Assembly: GCA_002348185.1 (NCBI GenBank)
Contig: DDYW01000182.1
Location: forward strand, 488-21,180
Origin: Candidatus Hydrogenedentes bacterium UBA2224
GTDB lineage: Bacteria > Hydrogenedentota > Hydrogenedentia > Hydrogenedentales > SLHB01
Length of the DNA stretch: 20,693 bases
Reading direction: 5' to 3'
In this document: in pieces, positions 6,152 to 13,944 of the stretch
Layout of the letters: each line of letters starts with the position of its first letter
How positions within the stretch are numbered: the stretch's first letter is position 1
Program-made: the position numbers and the translations under genes
The notes under the pieces: model-generated
Databases searched by the model: none
Seen by the model: only the letters and a program-made list of their open reading frames with translations
What the model was told of the DNA's origin: nothing

Positions 6152-7441
6152 ATGCCCGCGTTTATGTTGCCTATTGCCACCCTGATCGCCGTAGCCGCGC
6201 TTGGGGCTCCGACCGTGATTGTGGATGTCGACGTGAATGATGAGGTCTACGGCCGCCCGCAAGCGATGACCGAGGCCGACGTGGACGCGCTGGTGGGCCG
6301 TCTGCACGAGAGCGGGTGCGAGGTGCTGCTGATTCGCATGGGCTATCTGGGGCTGTTGCCGTACCGCACCGCGCTGAGCTATCCCATGCACTTCGATGAA
6401 GATCACGCCCGGCTCCATCAGTCGACCGCCCTTGGCGACGTGGAAGCCTACATCACGCTCCGCAAAGAAGTCCTGGAACGGTACCGTGCGTTTATCGACG
6501 CGTGCAACCCGCCCGAGGCGTTCATCAAGGCGGCCCATGCGCGCGGGATGAAGGCCATGGTCTGGCTCGACATGTACGACCATTTCTATCCCGGCTACCG
6601 CTCGAAGTTTCTCGAGGAGAATCCTGATTGTGTCTGGACGGCCCGCGATGGGAAACTGCGGTTTCCGGGGCTGATCAGTTACGCCTTTCCCGAGGCGCGC
6701 GCGTTCTGCGTGGCTCAGGCAACGGAGTTGCTCGCGCTGGGCGCTGACGGCATTCACTGTTCGACCAGCGCCCATTGCCGTCACGTGCCCAATTCGCACA
6801 AAACCGATTTCTACGGCTACGAACAACCCGTCGTGGAGGCGTTCCAGGCGCGCTACGGCGTCGATATCCGGACCACTGACGATTTCGACAAGGAGGCGTG
6901 GCACGACCTCAAGGGCGAATTCGTCGTGCAACTTTACCGGGAACTCGCCGGGGTCTGTCACGCGCAGGGCAAAGAACTCTGGCTCGGGCTCCAGCTCGGC
7001 CGGTATACCCAGTTCACGGTCGACCCGCATTTCAGCACGCACAACGTGGTGCGCTACAGCAATCACTGGAAGACCCTGGTCGATGAAGGGATCGCGGACG
7101 CGTTCGTGCTTGCCGACTATGAGATCGCGTCAAGTCCCGGCCACGCGTACTGGTCGGTGAAGCCCGACATCCAGCGTGCCGAGGGGCAGGACCTGTTTCA
7201 ATGGGCCGCCGCGCACTACCGGGAATACTGTGCCGGGAAGACGAAACTCTTCCTGTTCTCGGAGTGGCTCCCGGCGGATCCCGCCGCGCTCGAACAGCGC
7301 ATGAATGACTGGGCTTTGCGCGTGCTCGAAAATGGGTTCGACGGGATCGACGTCCACGAAGCCTGGAATTTCGAAGCCCCGCCCGAGAACATGGATGTGC
7401 TGAAACGGTTTTCCGACCGGCTCACGGGGCAAACCCAATAG
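6152..7441 (+). CDS. Exported TIM-barrel glycosidase-like protein (GHL10/COG1649-like)
   Basis: This is a 429-residue protein with a short Sec signal peptide (MPAFMLPIATLIAVAALGA, cleavage near 18) followed by an alpha/beta barrel. ATG 6152 is preferred because AGGGGAGG lies just before it and overlaps the alternative ATG at 6137. Barrel-like segments include TVIVDVDVNDEVYG, CEVLLIRMGYLG, GMKAMVWLDMYDHF, ADGIHCSTSAH, KELWLGLQLGRYTQF, IADAFVLADYEI and KTKLFLFSEWL. The layout, 'maid-servant' strand with a D-E/H region after GADGIH, resembles the family-10-like hydrolase group (GHL10). A definite catalytic pair cannot be assigned. Only 21 bases separate it from the GH28-like gene, so both probably act on the same extracellular glycan. 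Substrate unknown. Confidence 0.75.
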   Translation: MPAFMLPIATLIAVAALGAPTVIVDVDVNDEVYGRPQAMTEADVDALVGRLHESGCEVLLIRMGYLGLLPYRTALSYPMHFDEDHARLHQSTALGDVEAYITLRKEVLERYRAFIDACNPPEAFIKAAHARGMKAMVWLDMYDHFYPGYRSKFLEENPDCVWTARDGKLRFPGLISYAFPEARAFCVAQATELLALGADGIHCSTSAHCRHVPNSHKTDFYGYEQPVVEAFQARYGVDIRTTDDFDKEAWHDLKGEFVVQLYRELAGVCHAQGKELWLGLQLGRYTQFTVDPHFSTHNVVRYSNHWKTLVDEGIADAFVLADYEIASSPGHAYWSVKPDIQRAEGQDLFQWAAAHYREYCAGKTKLFLFSEWLPADPAALEQRMNDWALRVLENGFDGIDVHEAWNFEAPPENMDVLKRFSDRLTGQTQ

Positions 7442-7462
7442 AGCCAATGGGGGAGGGCGGTC

Positions 7463-9019
7463 ATGGCAACGCTGCGCAAACGGGCACACCACGCAAACCG
7501 GCGGCGCTTCGCCGTCGCGATGGCCGTTTTGGTGCTGGGTATCGGGCTGTCGCTCGCGAGCGCTGGCGCGGCCGTCTTTGACGTCCGCGACCACGGCGCG
7601 ACGGGCGATGGCGTGACCCTGGACACCGCGGCCATCCAGAAGGCCATCGATGCGTGCCACGCAGCCGGCGGGGGAATGGTGGTTCTCGGTCCCGGCCGCT
7701 ACCTTTCCGGCACGCTGTTCCTGAAAAGCCGCGTGCGGCTGTATCTGGAGGCCGGGGCGGTGCTCCTGGGCAGCACGCGTCTCGAGGATTACCCTGAAAC
7801 CGTCCAGGAATTCCGTTCCTATACCGACAATTACACGACGCGAAGCCTGCTTTATGCTGAAAAGGCCGAGGATGTCGGCCTGGAAGGCCCGGGCGTTGTC
7901 GACGGCCAGGGCGGCGCGTTCTCGGGCGAATACCAGGTGCGGCCGTATCTGATCCGCATCATCTCGTGCCGAAACATCCGCATGAAGGAGCTTACCTTGC
8001 GTGACAGCCCCATGTGGACCGTTCACTTCCTCGATTGCGACGCGGTGACGGTCGACGGGGTCACGATTCGCGCGCGGGTCAATAAGAACAATGACGGCCT
8101 CGATATCGACTGTTGCGAGAACGTGGCCATCAGCAACTGCGACATCTGGAGCGGCGACGACGCCATTGTGCTCAAGAGCACGGCGTTCCGGCCCACAAAG
8201 AACGTCGTCATCACCAACTGCCTTCTCAGCAGCCAGTGCAACGCCCTGAAAATGGGCACGGAATCCAACGGAGGCTTTCAGCAGATCGCCATCAGCAATT
8301 GTGTCGTCTATGACAACGGCTTGGCGGGTGTCGCGCTCGAGGTGGTCGATGGCGGCACGATGGACGGCATTGTTGTCTCCAATCTCGCCATGAAGAATGT
8401 CGGGTGCCCGCTGTTCATCCGGCTCGGCAATCGCGCGCGGCCCCCGGTTGACGGTATGGATCCTCCCGGCGTGGGCGTGCTGCGCAACGTGACCGTGAGC
8501 AACATTGAAGCCTCGGGCGCCGGCCCCGTCGGAAGCTCCATTACCGGCATCCCCGGCCATTGCGTTGAAAATGTCACGCTCAGCAATCTGCGATTTTCCT
8601 TCGCCGGAAGCAGGGAAGTGCATGACGCCGCCTACGACGTCCCGGAAAACGAGGACAAGTACCCCGAGCACTCCATGTTCGGCCCGTTGCCCGCTTACGG
8701 CTTCTTCGTGCGCCACGTGCGCAACCTGCGCATGGACAACGTCGAGGTCGCGTTCGAACAGCCCGACCATCGGCCCGCCCTGCTCTGCAATGATGTCCAG
8801 GGACTCGATATCGACGGATTTCGCGGCCAGGCCGCGCCCGGACAGCCCATGCTCATCGGCTGCCGCAATGTCCGGGACGTCCTGATCCGCGGTTGCATGC
8901 CCGGGGAGCACGTCGAGACCTTCCTGCGCCTCGACGGTCCCGATAACCGGAATGTCGACCTCGAAGCCAACGCTATTCCGGAAGGAGTGCAGGCCCTGGC
9001 TGGTCCGAACCAGGAATAG
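7463..9019 (+). CDS. Exported GH28-like beta-helix polysaccharide-degrading protein
   Basis: This is a 518-residue protein with an N-terminal signal peptide (basic start, hydrophobic about 17-33, cleavage near SAGA). FDVRDHGATGDG near 39-50 is the pectate-lyase-superfamily opening found in polygalacturonase-like proteins, and right-handed beta-helix repeats follow (NVAISNCDIWSG, NVVITNCLLSS, QIAISNCVVYD, NVTVSNIEA). GH28 active-site-like motifs are NNDGLD (about 209-214) and GDDAI (231-235). In place of the canonical GHG and RIK motifs it has NALKMGTES (260-268) and a following ALEVVDGG, a pattern I recall from GH28-related proteins of environmental bacteria. The likely role is hydrolysis of pectin-like or other acidic polysaccharide outside the cytoplasm. 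It shares an operon with the preceding gene; RBS is GGGGGAGGG. Confidence 0.88.
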   Translation: MATLRKRAHHANRRRFAVAMAVLVLGIGLSLASAGAAVFDVRDHGATGDGVTLDTAAIQKAIDACHAAGGGMVVLGPGRYLSGTLFLKSRVRLYLEAGAVLLGSTRLEDYPETVQEFRSYTDNYTTRSLLYAEKAEDVGLEGPGVVDGQGGAFSGEYQVRPYLIRIISCRNIRMKELTLRDSPMWTVHFLDCDAVTVDGVTIRARVNKNNDGLDIDCCENVAISNCDIWSGDDAIVLKSTAFRPTKNVVITNCLLSSQCNALKMGTESNGGFQQIAISNCVVYDNGLAGVALEVVDGGTMDGIVVSNLAMKNVGCPLFIRLGNRARPPVDGMDPPGVGVLRNVTVSNIEASGAGPVGSSITGIPGHCVENVTLSNLRFSFAGSREVHDAAYDVPENEDKYPEHSMFGPLPAYGFFVRHVRNLRMDNVEVAFEQPDHRPALLCNDVQGLDIDGFRGQAAPGQPMLIGCRNVRDVLIRGCMPGEHVETFLRLDGPDNRNVDLEANAIPEGVQALAGPNQE

Positions 9020-9030
9020 GGCGGCACGGA

Positions 9031-9070
9031 CCCCGGAGCGTCACGGGCCGGGGCTTGCGCTATTGTTTCT
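9031..9070 (+). terminator. Possible terminator after GH28-like gene
   Basis: CCCCGG (9031-9036) pairs with CCGGGG (9048-9053) across an 11-base loop, and the run to 9070 is T-rich (ATTGTTTCTT). It lies 12 bases after the GH28-like stop codon and just before the arsR promoter, with which it partly overlaps. It would insulate the arsenic island from the carbohydrate operon. Confidence 0.5.
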
Positions 9071-9083
9071 TATTTGGTATAAT
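9055..9083 (+). promoter_or_regulatory. Promoter of first arsR unit
   Basis: A perfect -10 box TATAAT (9078-9083) stands 17 bases after a poor -35 TTGCGC (9055-9060, 3 of 6 matches). The start site would be near 9090, just before the GAGGAGG ribosome site at 9096-9102. The -10 box lies inside the inverted repeat at 9070-9093, so a bound repressor would block it. Confidence 0.65.
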
Positions 9084-9093
9084 TGCCAAGTAA
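9070..9093. promoter_or_regulatory. Probable ArsR operator, first unit
   Basis: TTATTTGG (9070-9077) and CCAAGTAA (9086-9093) form an inverted repeat with 8-base arms (7 of 8 matches) and an 8-base spacer that holds most of the -10 box. Size, spacing and position fit autoregulation by a dimeric winged-helix ArsR protein. A sequence of the same design precedes the second arsR at 13941-13962. Confidence 0.6.
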
Positions 9094-9107
9094 TCGAGGA
9101 GGCATCC

Positions 9108-9431
9108 ATGGATCCAAAGACGCTGGCACGGTACGAGGCACGGGCGCACATCATTAAGGCCATGGCCCATCCCACACGGCTGTTCCTGGTCGATGAGCTG
9201 GCCAAAGGCGAGAAGTGCGTGTGCGAACTGACGGAGCTGGTTGGCGCGGACATCTCGACCGTCTCGAAACACCTCTCCCTGCTCAAAAACGCCGGCATCG
9301 TGCAGGATGACAAGCGCGGCCTGATGGTGTTCTATACGCTGCGGACGCCCTGTGTGCTGAACCTGTTTGCCTGCATTGAGGGGGTCATGAAGCAGAAGGC
9401 AGCGGAAGCCCTGGCGGCGCTCGAATCGTAA
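9108..9431 (+). CDS. arsR: ArsR-family metalloregulator, unit A
   Basis: This is a 107-residue winged-helix repressor of the ArsR/SmtB family. The start at 9108 follows a strong GAGGAGG. The helix-turn-helix is clear (LVGADISTVSKHLSLLKNAGIV, about 44-65). The metal site in the helix before it reads KCVCEL with Cys37 and Cys39, the CVC(D/E)L type known for As(III)/Sb(III) sensing. Two more cysteines (Cys82, Cys89) lie in the C-terminal helix, where they could add a third ligand. It is the first gene of a plus-strand operon with the COG0701 permease and would release its operator at 9070-9093 when a thiol-binding metal(loid) binds. Arsenic is the likeliest inducer given the neighbours; other soft metals are not excluded. 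Confidence 0.92.
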   Translation: MDPKTLARYEARAHIIKAMAHPTRLFLVDELAKGEKCVCELTELVGADISTVSKHLSLLKNAGIVQDDKRGLMVFYTLRTPCVLNLFACIEGVMKQKAAEALAALES

Positions 9432-9500
9432 ACGCGGATGAACCGGCTGGGGGTGGCTAGGCGCCCGCAATTTGGTTGTTTGCCCAAGAAGGATAGTAAC

Positions 9501-10808
9501 GTGACCGGCTGGAAACAGGAATGGAAACCGTTTGCGTGGATCGTGGCGATCTTCCTGGTGCTCTTCTTTCTCCCGCTGGGCTGGACCCGGTTCGACCATG
9601 CCGTGATGGAGTCGCTTCATCTGGCGAAATGGTATGCCCGGGAACATGTGGTGTTGTGCCTGATCCCGGCGTTTTTGATCGCCGGGGCCATCGCGGTTTT
9701 CGTAAGCCAGGCCTCGGTGATGAAATACCTCGGCGCCCATGCCCCGAAGGCGCTGGCCTACGGCGTTGCGTCGATTTCGGGCAGCATCCTGGCCGTCTGC
9801 TCGTGCACCGTGCTGCCCCTGTTCGCGGGCATCTATCGCATGGGGGCGGGACTGGGTCCCGCAACGGCGTTTCTGTATTCCGGCCCCGCCATCAACGTGC
9901 TGGCCATCGTCCTTACCGCCCGCGTGCTGGGTCTTGAACTGGGCATCGCCCGGGCCGTGGGGGCCATCGTTTTCAGCATCGTCATCGGACTGTTGATGCA
10001 CTTGATCTTCCGCAAGGAGGAGCTGGAGAAAGCCAAGGCGGCGGCGGCCATGCCCCCGCCGGAGGTTATCCGCCCGCTCTGGCAGAACGCGCTGTACTTC
10101 GCGTCGCTGGTGGGCGTGCTGGTGTTTGCCAACTGGGGCGCGCCGGACGTGCCGGCCGGGTTCTGGTACGCCGTCTATGCGAACAAATGGCTGTTGACGG
10201 GCGGCGCGGCGCTCGTGCTGGCCGTTGTCCTGACCCGGTGGTTCGGGGTGCGCTGGTGGAAACTCGCGGCGGTTGCGGCCCTGGTGATTCCAGCGGCCTT
10301 CCTCGCGCCCGGCGGACCGCTCGTCCCCTTCATGTTGGGGGTGTTCGGGCTGGTCATTGTGGCCAACAGCGAGTCCGACGAAATGCAGTCGTGGATCGAA
10401 CAGACGTGGACCTTTGCCAAACAGATCCTGCCCCTGCTGCTGGCGGGGGTGCTGGTGGCCGGGCTGCTGTTGGGCCGCCCGGGCGAGGAAGGCCTGATTC
10501 CTTCGGCCTGGATCGCGCGCCTCGTCGGCGGCAACTCGCTGTGGGCCAATCTGTTTGCCTCGGCCATCGGGGCGTTCATGTACTTTGCCACGTTGACCGA
10601 GGTGCCCATCCTGCAGGGGCTGCTGGGCAACGGTATGGGCCAGGGTCCCGCGCTGGCTCTCCTGCTGGCCGGGCCGGCGCTCAGCCTTCCCAGCATGCTG
10701 GTAATCCGCAGCATATTGGGGACAAAGAAGACCGCCGTGTTTGTCATGCTCGTCATTGTCATGGCTACGGCCACCGGCATGTGTTTTGGCGCAATCACCA
10801 CCCCGTAA
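9501..10808 (+). CDS. COG0701/DUF318 permease (ArsP-related)
   Basis: This is a 435-residue integral membrane permease of the DUF318/COG0701 family, which includes the methylarsenite exporter ArsP and putative Cu/Zn exporters. I chose GTG 9501, since AAGAAGGA lies just before it and the protein then opens MTGWKQEWKPF, while ATG 9438 has no site. About ten hydrophobic segments are visible. The family hallmark CSCTVLPLFAGIY (Cys100, Cys102) is followed by MGAGLGPATAFLYSGPAIN, and a second inverted half has ATLTEVPILQGLL and GPALSLPSMLVI. Two neighbouring cysteines in a TM helix suit passage of a soft metal(loid). It follows arsR and precedes a mini-thioredoxin, a frequent trio. Likely cargo is trivalent arsenic, perhaps methylated, but Cu or Zn cannot be ruled out. 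Confidence 0.85.
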   Translation: MTGWKQEWKPFAWIVAIFLVLFFLPLGWTRFDHAVMESLHLAKWYAREHVVLCLIPAFLIAGAIAVFVSQASVMKYLGAHAPKALAYGVASISGSILAVCSCTVLPLFAGIYRMGAGLGPATAFLYSGPAINVLAIVLTARVLGLELGIARAVGAIVFSIVIGLLMHLIFRKEELEKAKAAAAMPPPEVIRPLWQNALYFASLVGVLVFANWGAPDVPAGFWYAVYANKWLLTGGAALVLAVVLTRWFGVRWWKLAAVAALVIPAAFLAPGGPLVPFMLGVFGLVIVANSESDEMQSWIEQTWTFAKQILPLLLAGVLVAGLLLGRPGEEGLIPSAWIARLVGGNSLWANLFASAIGAFMYFATLTEVPILQGLLGNGMGQGPALALLLAGPALSLPSMLVIRSILGTKKTAVFVMLVIVMATATGMCFGAITTP

Positions 10809-10826
10809 CGCAGAAAGGAACAGCTC

Positions 10827-11060
10827 ATGAAGAAACTGCAGATACTGGGCACAGGGTGCCCCAAATGCCAGAAACTGGCCGAGACCGCCGAGGCGGGCGC
10901 GCGAGAACTCGGCCTCGAATACGAAGTAGAAAAGGTGAAGGAGATTGACAAGATCATGGCGTTTGGGGTGATGATGACCCCGGCGCTCGCCGTGGATGGC
11001 GAGGTGAAGGTGTCCGGCAAGGTGCCGTCGGTCGAAGAAATCAAGAAGATGCTGGAATAG
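10827..11060 (+). CDS. Mini-thioredoxin (redox-active disulfide protein 2)
   Basis: This is a 77-residue thioredoxin/glutaredoxin-like protein with no signal peptide. ATG 10827 is preceded by AAAGGAA. The active site is CPKC after LGTG (Cys11, Cys14), and the cis-proline loop reads VMMTPALAVDG. The length and these features match the small archaeal-type glutaredoxin-like family (TM0996/MTH895-like). Such proteins commonly follow COG0701 permeases. It probably supplies thiol reduction, or hands metal(loid) to the permease on the cytoplasmic side. It starts 18 bases after the permease, so it is in the same operon. Confidence 0.88.
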   Translation: MKKLQILGTGCPKCQKLAETAEAGARELGLEYEVEKVKEIDKIMAFGVMMTPALAVDGEVKVSGKVPSVEEIKKMLE

Positions 11061-11098
11061 CGCGGAAACGGATAGAGCAACTGCTGGGAGGGGCAACC

Positions 11099-11788
11099 AT
11101 GTCGCATGAAATCGATCGCAGGATGGTACTGGGGGCCGCTGGCGCGGCTGTGGTTACCGGCGTGTTGGGCAGGGGAGCGCTGGCCCAGGCATCCGCTCCG
11201 GCCAAAAAGGTCATCGCGGTGAATACCAGTCTCCGGGCGGGCAAGACTACCGCGGCAGGGCTGACCCTCTGCCTCGAAGCGGTCAAAGAGATGAACTCCG
11301 CGCTAGAAATCGAGCTGATCGAGCTGGCCGGTCTGAGCATGCCTGCCCAGGTGCTTGTCGGAGGGGCGTTGAGAGAAGGCGAGACCGACGATTTCCCGGC
11401 GGTGGCCGAGAAACTCCGCGACCCGGCCGTGGTCGGCCTGATTGTGGGGTCGCCGGTCTATTTCAACAACATGAGCGGGTTGTGCAAGACGTTCATCGAC
11501 CGGTGCATGGAGTTTCGCAAGAACGGGTTCGAGTTGCGCAACAAGGTGTTTGGCGCTCTGGCGGTTGGCGCGGCCCGCAACGGGGGCCAGGAACTCACCA
11601 TCAGCGCGATCCACGCCGGGTTCATGGGCCAGGACGTCATCGTCGTCGGCGACGGAAAACCCTCGGGACGCATCGGCGCGACCCTCTGGAACCAGAATGA
11701 CGCGATCGCACAGGACGAATTCGGCATCGGCACCGCGAAAGGGCTTGGCCGCCGCGTCGCCGAACTCGCAGGGATGCTGCAGGGTTAA
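11099..11788 (+). CDS. Tat-exported FMN-reductase-like flavoprotein
   Basis: This is a 229-residue protein of the NADPH-dependent FMN reductase / flavodoxin-like superfamily (COG0655-like). The start follows GGGAGGGG. An N-terminal twin-arginine motif (DRRMVLG, Arg7-Arg8) with a hydrophobic stretch to about 29 (ALAQA) predicts export by Tat, which fits a protein that loads FMN before export. The fold begins VIAVNTSLRAGKT (38-50, phosphate loop of FMN), continues with LIVGSPVYFNNMSGLCKTFIDRC (flavin-side loop) and FGALAVGAARNGGQE. The cytoplasmic arsenic protein ArsH belongs to the same superfamily, but this one lacks a clear ArsH signature and is exported. It sits 38 bases after the mini-thioredoxin. 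The electron donor outside the cytoplasm and the substrate are unknown. Confidence 0.85.
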   Translation: MSHEIDRRMVLGAAGAAVVTGVLGRGALAQASAPAKKVIAVNTSLRAGKTTAAGLTLCLEAVKEMNSALEIELIELAGLSMPAQVLVGGALREGETDDFPAVAEKLRDPAVVGLIVGSPVYFNNMSGLCKTFIDRCMEFRKNGFELRNKVFGALAVGAARNGGQELTISAIHAGFMGQDVIVVGDGKPSGRIGATLWNQNDAIAQDEFGIGTAKGLGRRVAELAGMLQG

Positions 11789-11845
11789 GAAACGGATGCG
11801 GCGAACAGACCGACCGCATTACGTCGTGAACACGGAGATTCACTG

Positions 11846-13177
11846 ATGAAGACGCTGCCCAAAGTCGTTATCGTTTTGCTGTTGGCTGTCGCGGTTGCCG
11901 GTGTGCTGGCTCTGAAATCGCGCCCCAGCGCCCCCGAATCAGCGACTGGTGCGGCGGAGGCCGTGGCCTCGCCTGAACCCTTGCGGGTGGCGGGCGAAAC
12001 GCCGGATCCCGAATCGGCCCCGGCTGCGCCTGCTCCCCCGGAAGGCCTGCCCCGGCTCGTGGAATTGGGTGCGGACAAGTGTGTCCCCTGCAAGATGATG
12101 GCCCCCATCCTCGACGAGTTGAAAACAGAGTATGCGGGCAAAATGGAGGTCCAGTTCATCGACGTCTGGAAGAATCCCCAGGCGGGCGAGGAGTACGGCA
12201 TCCAGCTCATCCCGACGCAGATTCTCTTCGACGCTTCGGGCAAGGAACTGTTCCGGCACACCGGGTTCTTTCCCAAAGAGGACATCCTTGCCGCATGGAA
12301 GGAACTGGGGTTTGATTTCGGGACCGCGCCTGACGCGGAGCCCGCGTTCAGCCGCTGGGCGCCCGCCCAGCCCGATACCCGGCCCCAGGACGCGGTCTGT
12401 TATTTGTGCGACGGCGATATTGACGACAGGACCTGCACGGTCATGAGCACGCCGGCCGGCGACGTCGGGTTCTGTTCGCCCCACTGCTACGTGATCATGT
12501 TTGCGAGCCTTACCGACGAGACAAAATCGCACCAGAATGCCGCCGTGACGGACTGGGTCGGCGGGACGCGTGTTCCGGTAACGGAGGCCCTCTACCTTTA
12601 CGGCATGGATGAGGGCGGGCGGCCGGAGGTCAAGGCCTTTGCCGAGCGAAATGCCGCGGAAGCCGAACGGGCCCGGTCCGGCGGCAACGTCTTCTCATGG
12701 GAACAGTTCGAGGCAAAAGAGACCGTGGCCCGGTGCGGGTTCTGCGACCGGCCGGTCTACCCGGAGGACGCCTCCATCGTGCGCGTAGACGGCATGCAGA
12801 CATGGGGCTGTTGCGTCATGTGCGCATTGGGCGTTGCGGCACGCACCGGGAAGGACATCCACATGACGGCCAGGGACGCCCTCACGGGCGAGCCGATTAC
12901 GGTAACGACCCTGGAAGGCCACGTCGCCGAACTCGAACCGCCCACCGCGGTGGCGTGGGCAGGCGCGCGAAAAGACCCCGAAGGCAAGATCGTGTCTACA
13001 GGGTGCTTTAAACAGGGTTTCTTCTCGAACGAGGCGAATCTGCGGAAGTGGGTGGAGGCCTATCCGGCGGCAACCGGACACCAGACGACCATCGAGCAGG
13101 CGCTGGCCGCGAAGATGAAGCTCACGCCTGAACAAATCTCCAAAGCGTGCAAGATCGGCGAGTGCGTGCCCAGATAA
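11846..13177 (+). CDS. Membrane-anchored thioredoxin-NosL-MerB-like fusion protein
   Basis: This is a 443-residue multidomain protein. It has an N-terminal signal or anchor (about 5-22) and an Ala/Pro/Glu linker to about 66. A thioredoxin domain (about 68-156) carries CVPC (Cys79, Cys82) and cis-Pro in LIPTQ. A NosL-like domain (about 183-288) has CYLC (Cys185, Cys188), FCSPHC (Cys210, Cys214) and VTDWVGGTRVPVTEALYLYG. A MerB-like domain (about 297-425) follows. In it WGCCVMC (Cys322, 323, 326) lines up with the MerB Cys96 region, LTGEPITV and LEPPTAVAWA with its core, and CFKQGFFS (Cys387) with its Cys159 region; the catalytic Asp99 is not clearly kept. Export would place all three domains outside the cytoplasm, served by the CcdA-type protein encoded 31 bases downstream. 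The role is inferred: handling or cleavage of a soft metal or organometal(loid). RBS is GGAGA. Confidence 0.75.
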   Translation: MKTLPKVVIVLLLAVAVAGVLALKSRPSAPESATGAAEAVASPEPLRVAGETPDPESAPAAPAPPEGLPRLVELGADKCVPCKMMAPILDELKTEYAGKMEVQFIDVWKNPQAGEEYGIQLIPTQILFDASGKELFRHTGFFPKEDILAAWKELGFDFGTAPDAEPAFSRWAPAQPDTRPQDAVCYLCDGDIDDRTCTVMSTPAGDVGFCSPHCYVIMFASLTDETKSHQNAAVTDWVGGTRVPVTEALYLYGMDEGGRPEVKAFAERNAAEAERARSGGNVFSWEQFEAKETVARCGFCDRPVYPEDASIVRVDGMQTWGCCVMCALGVAARTGKDIHMTARDALTGEPITVTTLEGHVAELEPPTAVAWAGARKDPEGKIVSTGCFKQGFFSNEANLRKWVEAYPAATGHQTTIEQALAAKMKLTPEQISKACKIGECVPR

Positions 13178-13208
13178 CCGCTGCACAGGCGCAGGGACCG
13201 GAGACGTC

Positions 13209-13907
13209 ATGCAGGAACTGTTTACTACACTGACCCGCGCCGTCGAGGGCAACGCCATTCTCGCGCTCAGCGCCGCCGTGACCTGGGGTATTCTCAGCAT
13301 CGTGCTCAGCCCGTGCCATCTCGCGAGCATTCCCTTGATCGTGGGATTCATCGACAGCCAGGGCCGCACGACCACCCGACGGGCATTCATGATCTCGTTC
13401 CTCTTCTCCGTGGGCATCCTCATCACCATCGGCCTGATCGGGGTGCTCACGGCTCTTGCCGGCCGCATGATGGGCGACGTGGGCCGTTATGGCAATTATG
13501 TTGTCGCCGCCATCTTCTTTCTGGTGGGCCTGCATCTGCTGGAGGTGATTCCCATGCCATGGTCCGGTCCCGGAAAGGTCAGCATCCAGCGCAAGGGAGC
13601 GCTGGCCGCATTCATTCTGGGACTGGTGTTCGGGATAGCGCTTGGCCCCTGCACGTTCGCCTACATGGCGCCCATGCTCGGCGTCACGTTCAAGCTCGCC
13701 GCAACGAATCTCCCCTACGGCGTCATGCTCCTCCTGGCCTACGGCCTGGGCCACTGTTCCGTCATCGTTTTCGCGGGCACTTTTACCGGGGTCATCCAGA
13801 AGTACCTCAACTGGAACGAACGCAGCAAGGGGGCCGTCCTCCTGAAGAGAGTCTGCGGCGTGCTGGTGATTCTGGGCGGTCTGTGGATGATCCATGCCGC
13901 GCCGTGA
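13209..13907 (+). CDS. CcdA/DsbD-type transmembrane electron carrier
   Basis: This is a 232-residue membrane protein of the CcdA / DsbD-beta family, which moves electrons from cytoplasmic thioredoxin to extracytoplasmic thiol proteins. About six hydrophobic segments are seen. The paired redox cysteines of the two inverted halves are in SPCHLASIP (Cys36) and GPCTFAYMAP (Cys148), each followed by the conserved Pro-containing stretch. A third Cys (183, GHC) lies in a later helix. It directly follows the thioredoxin-NosL-MerB-like gene, so the thioredoxin domain of that protein is its probable partner. It is the last gene of unit A; no clear terminator follows before the second promoter at 13915. 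Confidence 0.9.
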   Translation: MQELFTTLTRAVEGNAILALSAAVTWGILSIVLSPCHLASIPLIVGFIDSQGRTTTRRAFMISFLFSVGILITIGLIGVLTALAGRMMGDVGRYGNYVVAAIFFLVGLHLLEVIPMPWSGPGKVSIQRKGALAAFILGLVFGIALGPCTFAYMAPMLGVTFKLAATNLPYGVMLLLAYGLGHCSVIVFAGTFTGVIQKYLNWNERSKGAVLLKRVCGVLVILGGLWMIHAAP

Positions 13908-13914
13908 CTGGCGC

Positions 13915-13944
13915 TTGACGCCCGGGCTCTGCCGGGTGTATATT
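13915..13944 (+). promoter_or_regulatory. Promoter of second arsR unit
   Basis: TTGACG (13915-13920, 5 of 6) and TATATT (13939-13944, 5 of 6) are 18 bases apart, the best sigma70-like promoter in the window. The start site would be near 13951. The -10 box overlaps the left arm of the inverted repeat at 13941-13962. The promoter begins 7 bases after the CcdA-type stop codon. Confidence 0.75.

Noticed and set aside
7130..8911. 593-codon minus-strand open frame opposite the GH28-like gene
   Set aside because: Low-complexity composition, no family features, and it covers a gene with clear GH28 motifs and signal peptide.
9438..9500. Earlier ATG start for the permease
   Set aside because: No ribosome site before it, and the extra 21 residues look non-coding; GTG 9501 has AAGAAGGA and begins at the family's usual N terminus.
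9060..11096. 678-codon open frame on the minus strand opposite arsR, the permease and the mini-thioredoxin
   Set aside because: Rich in His, Arg, Gln and Gly with no recognisable domain; it is a GC-bias shadow of three well-supported plus-strand genes.
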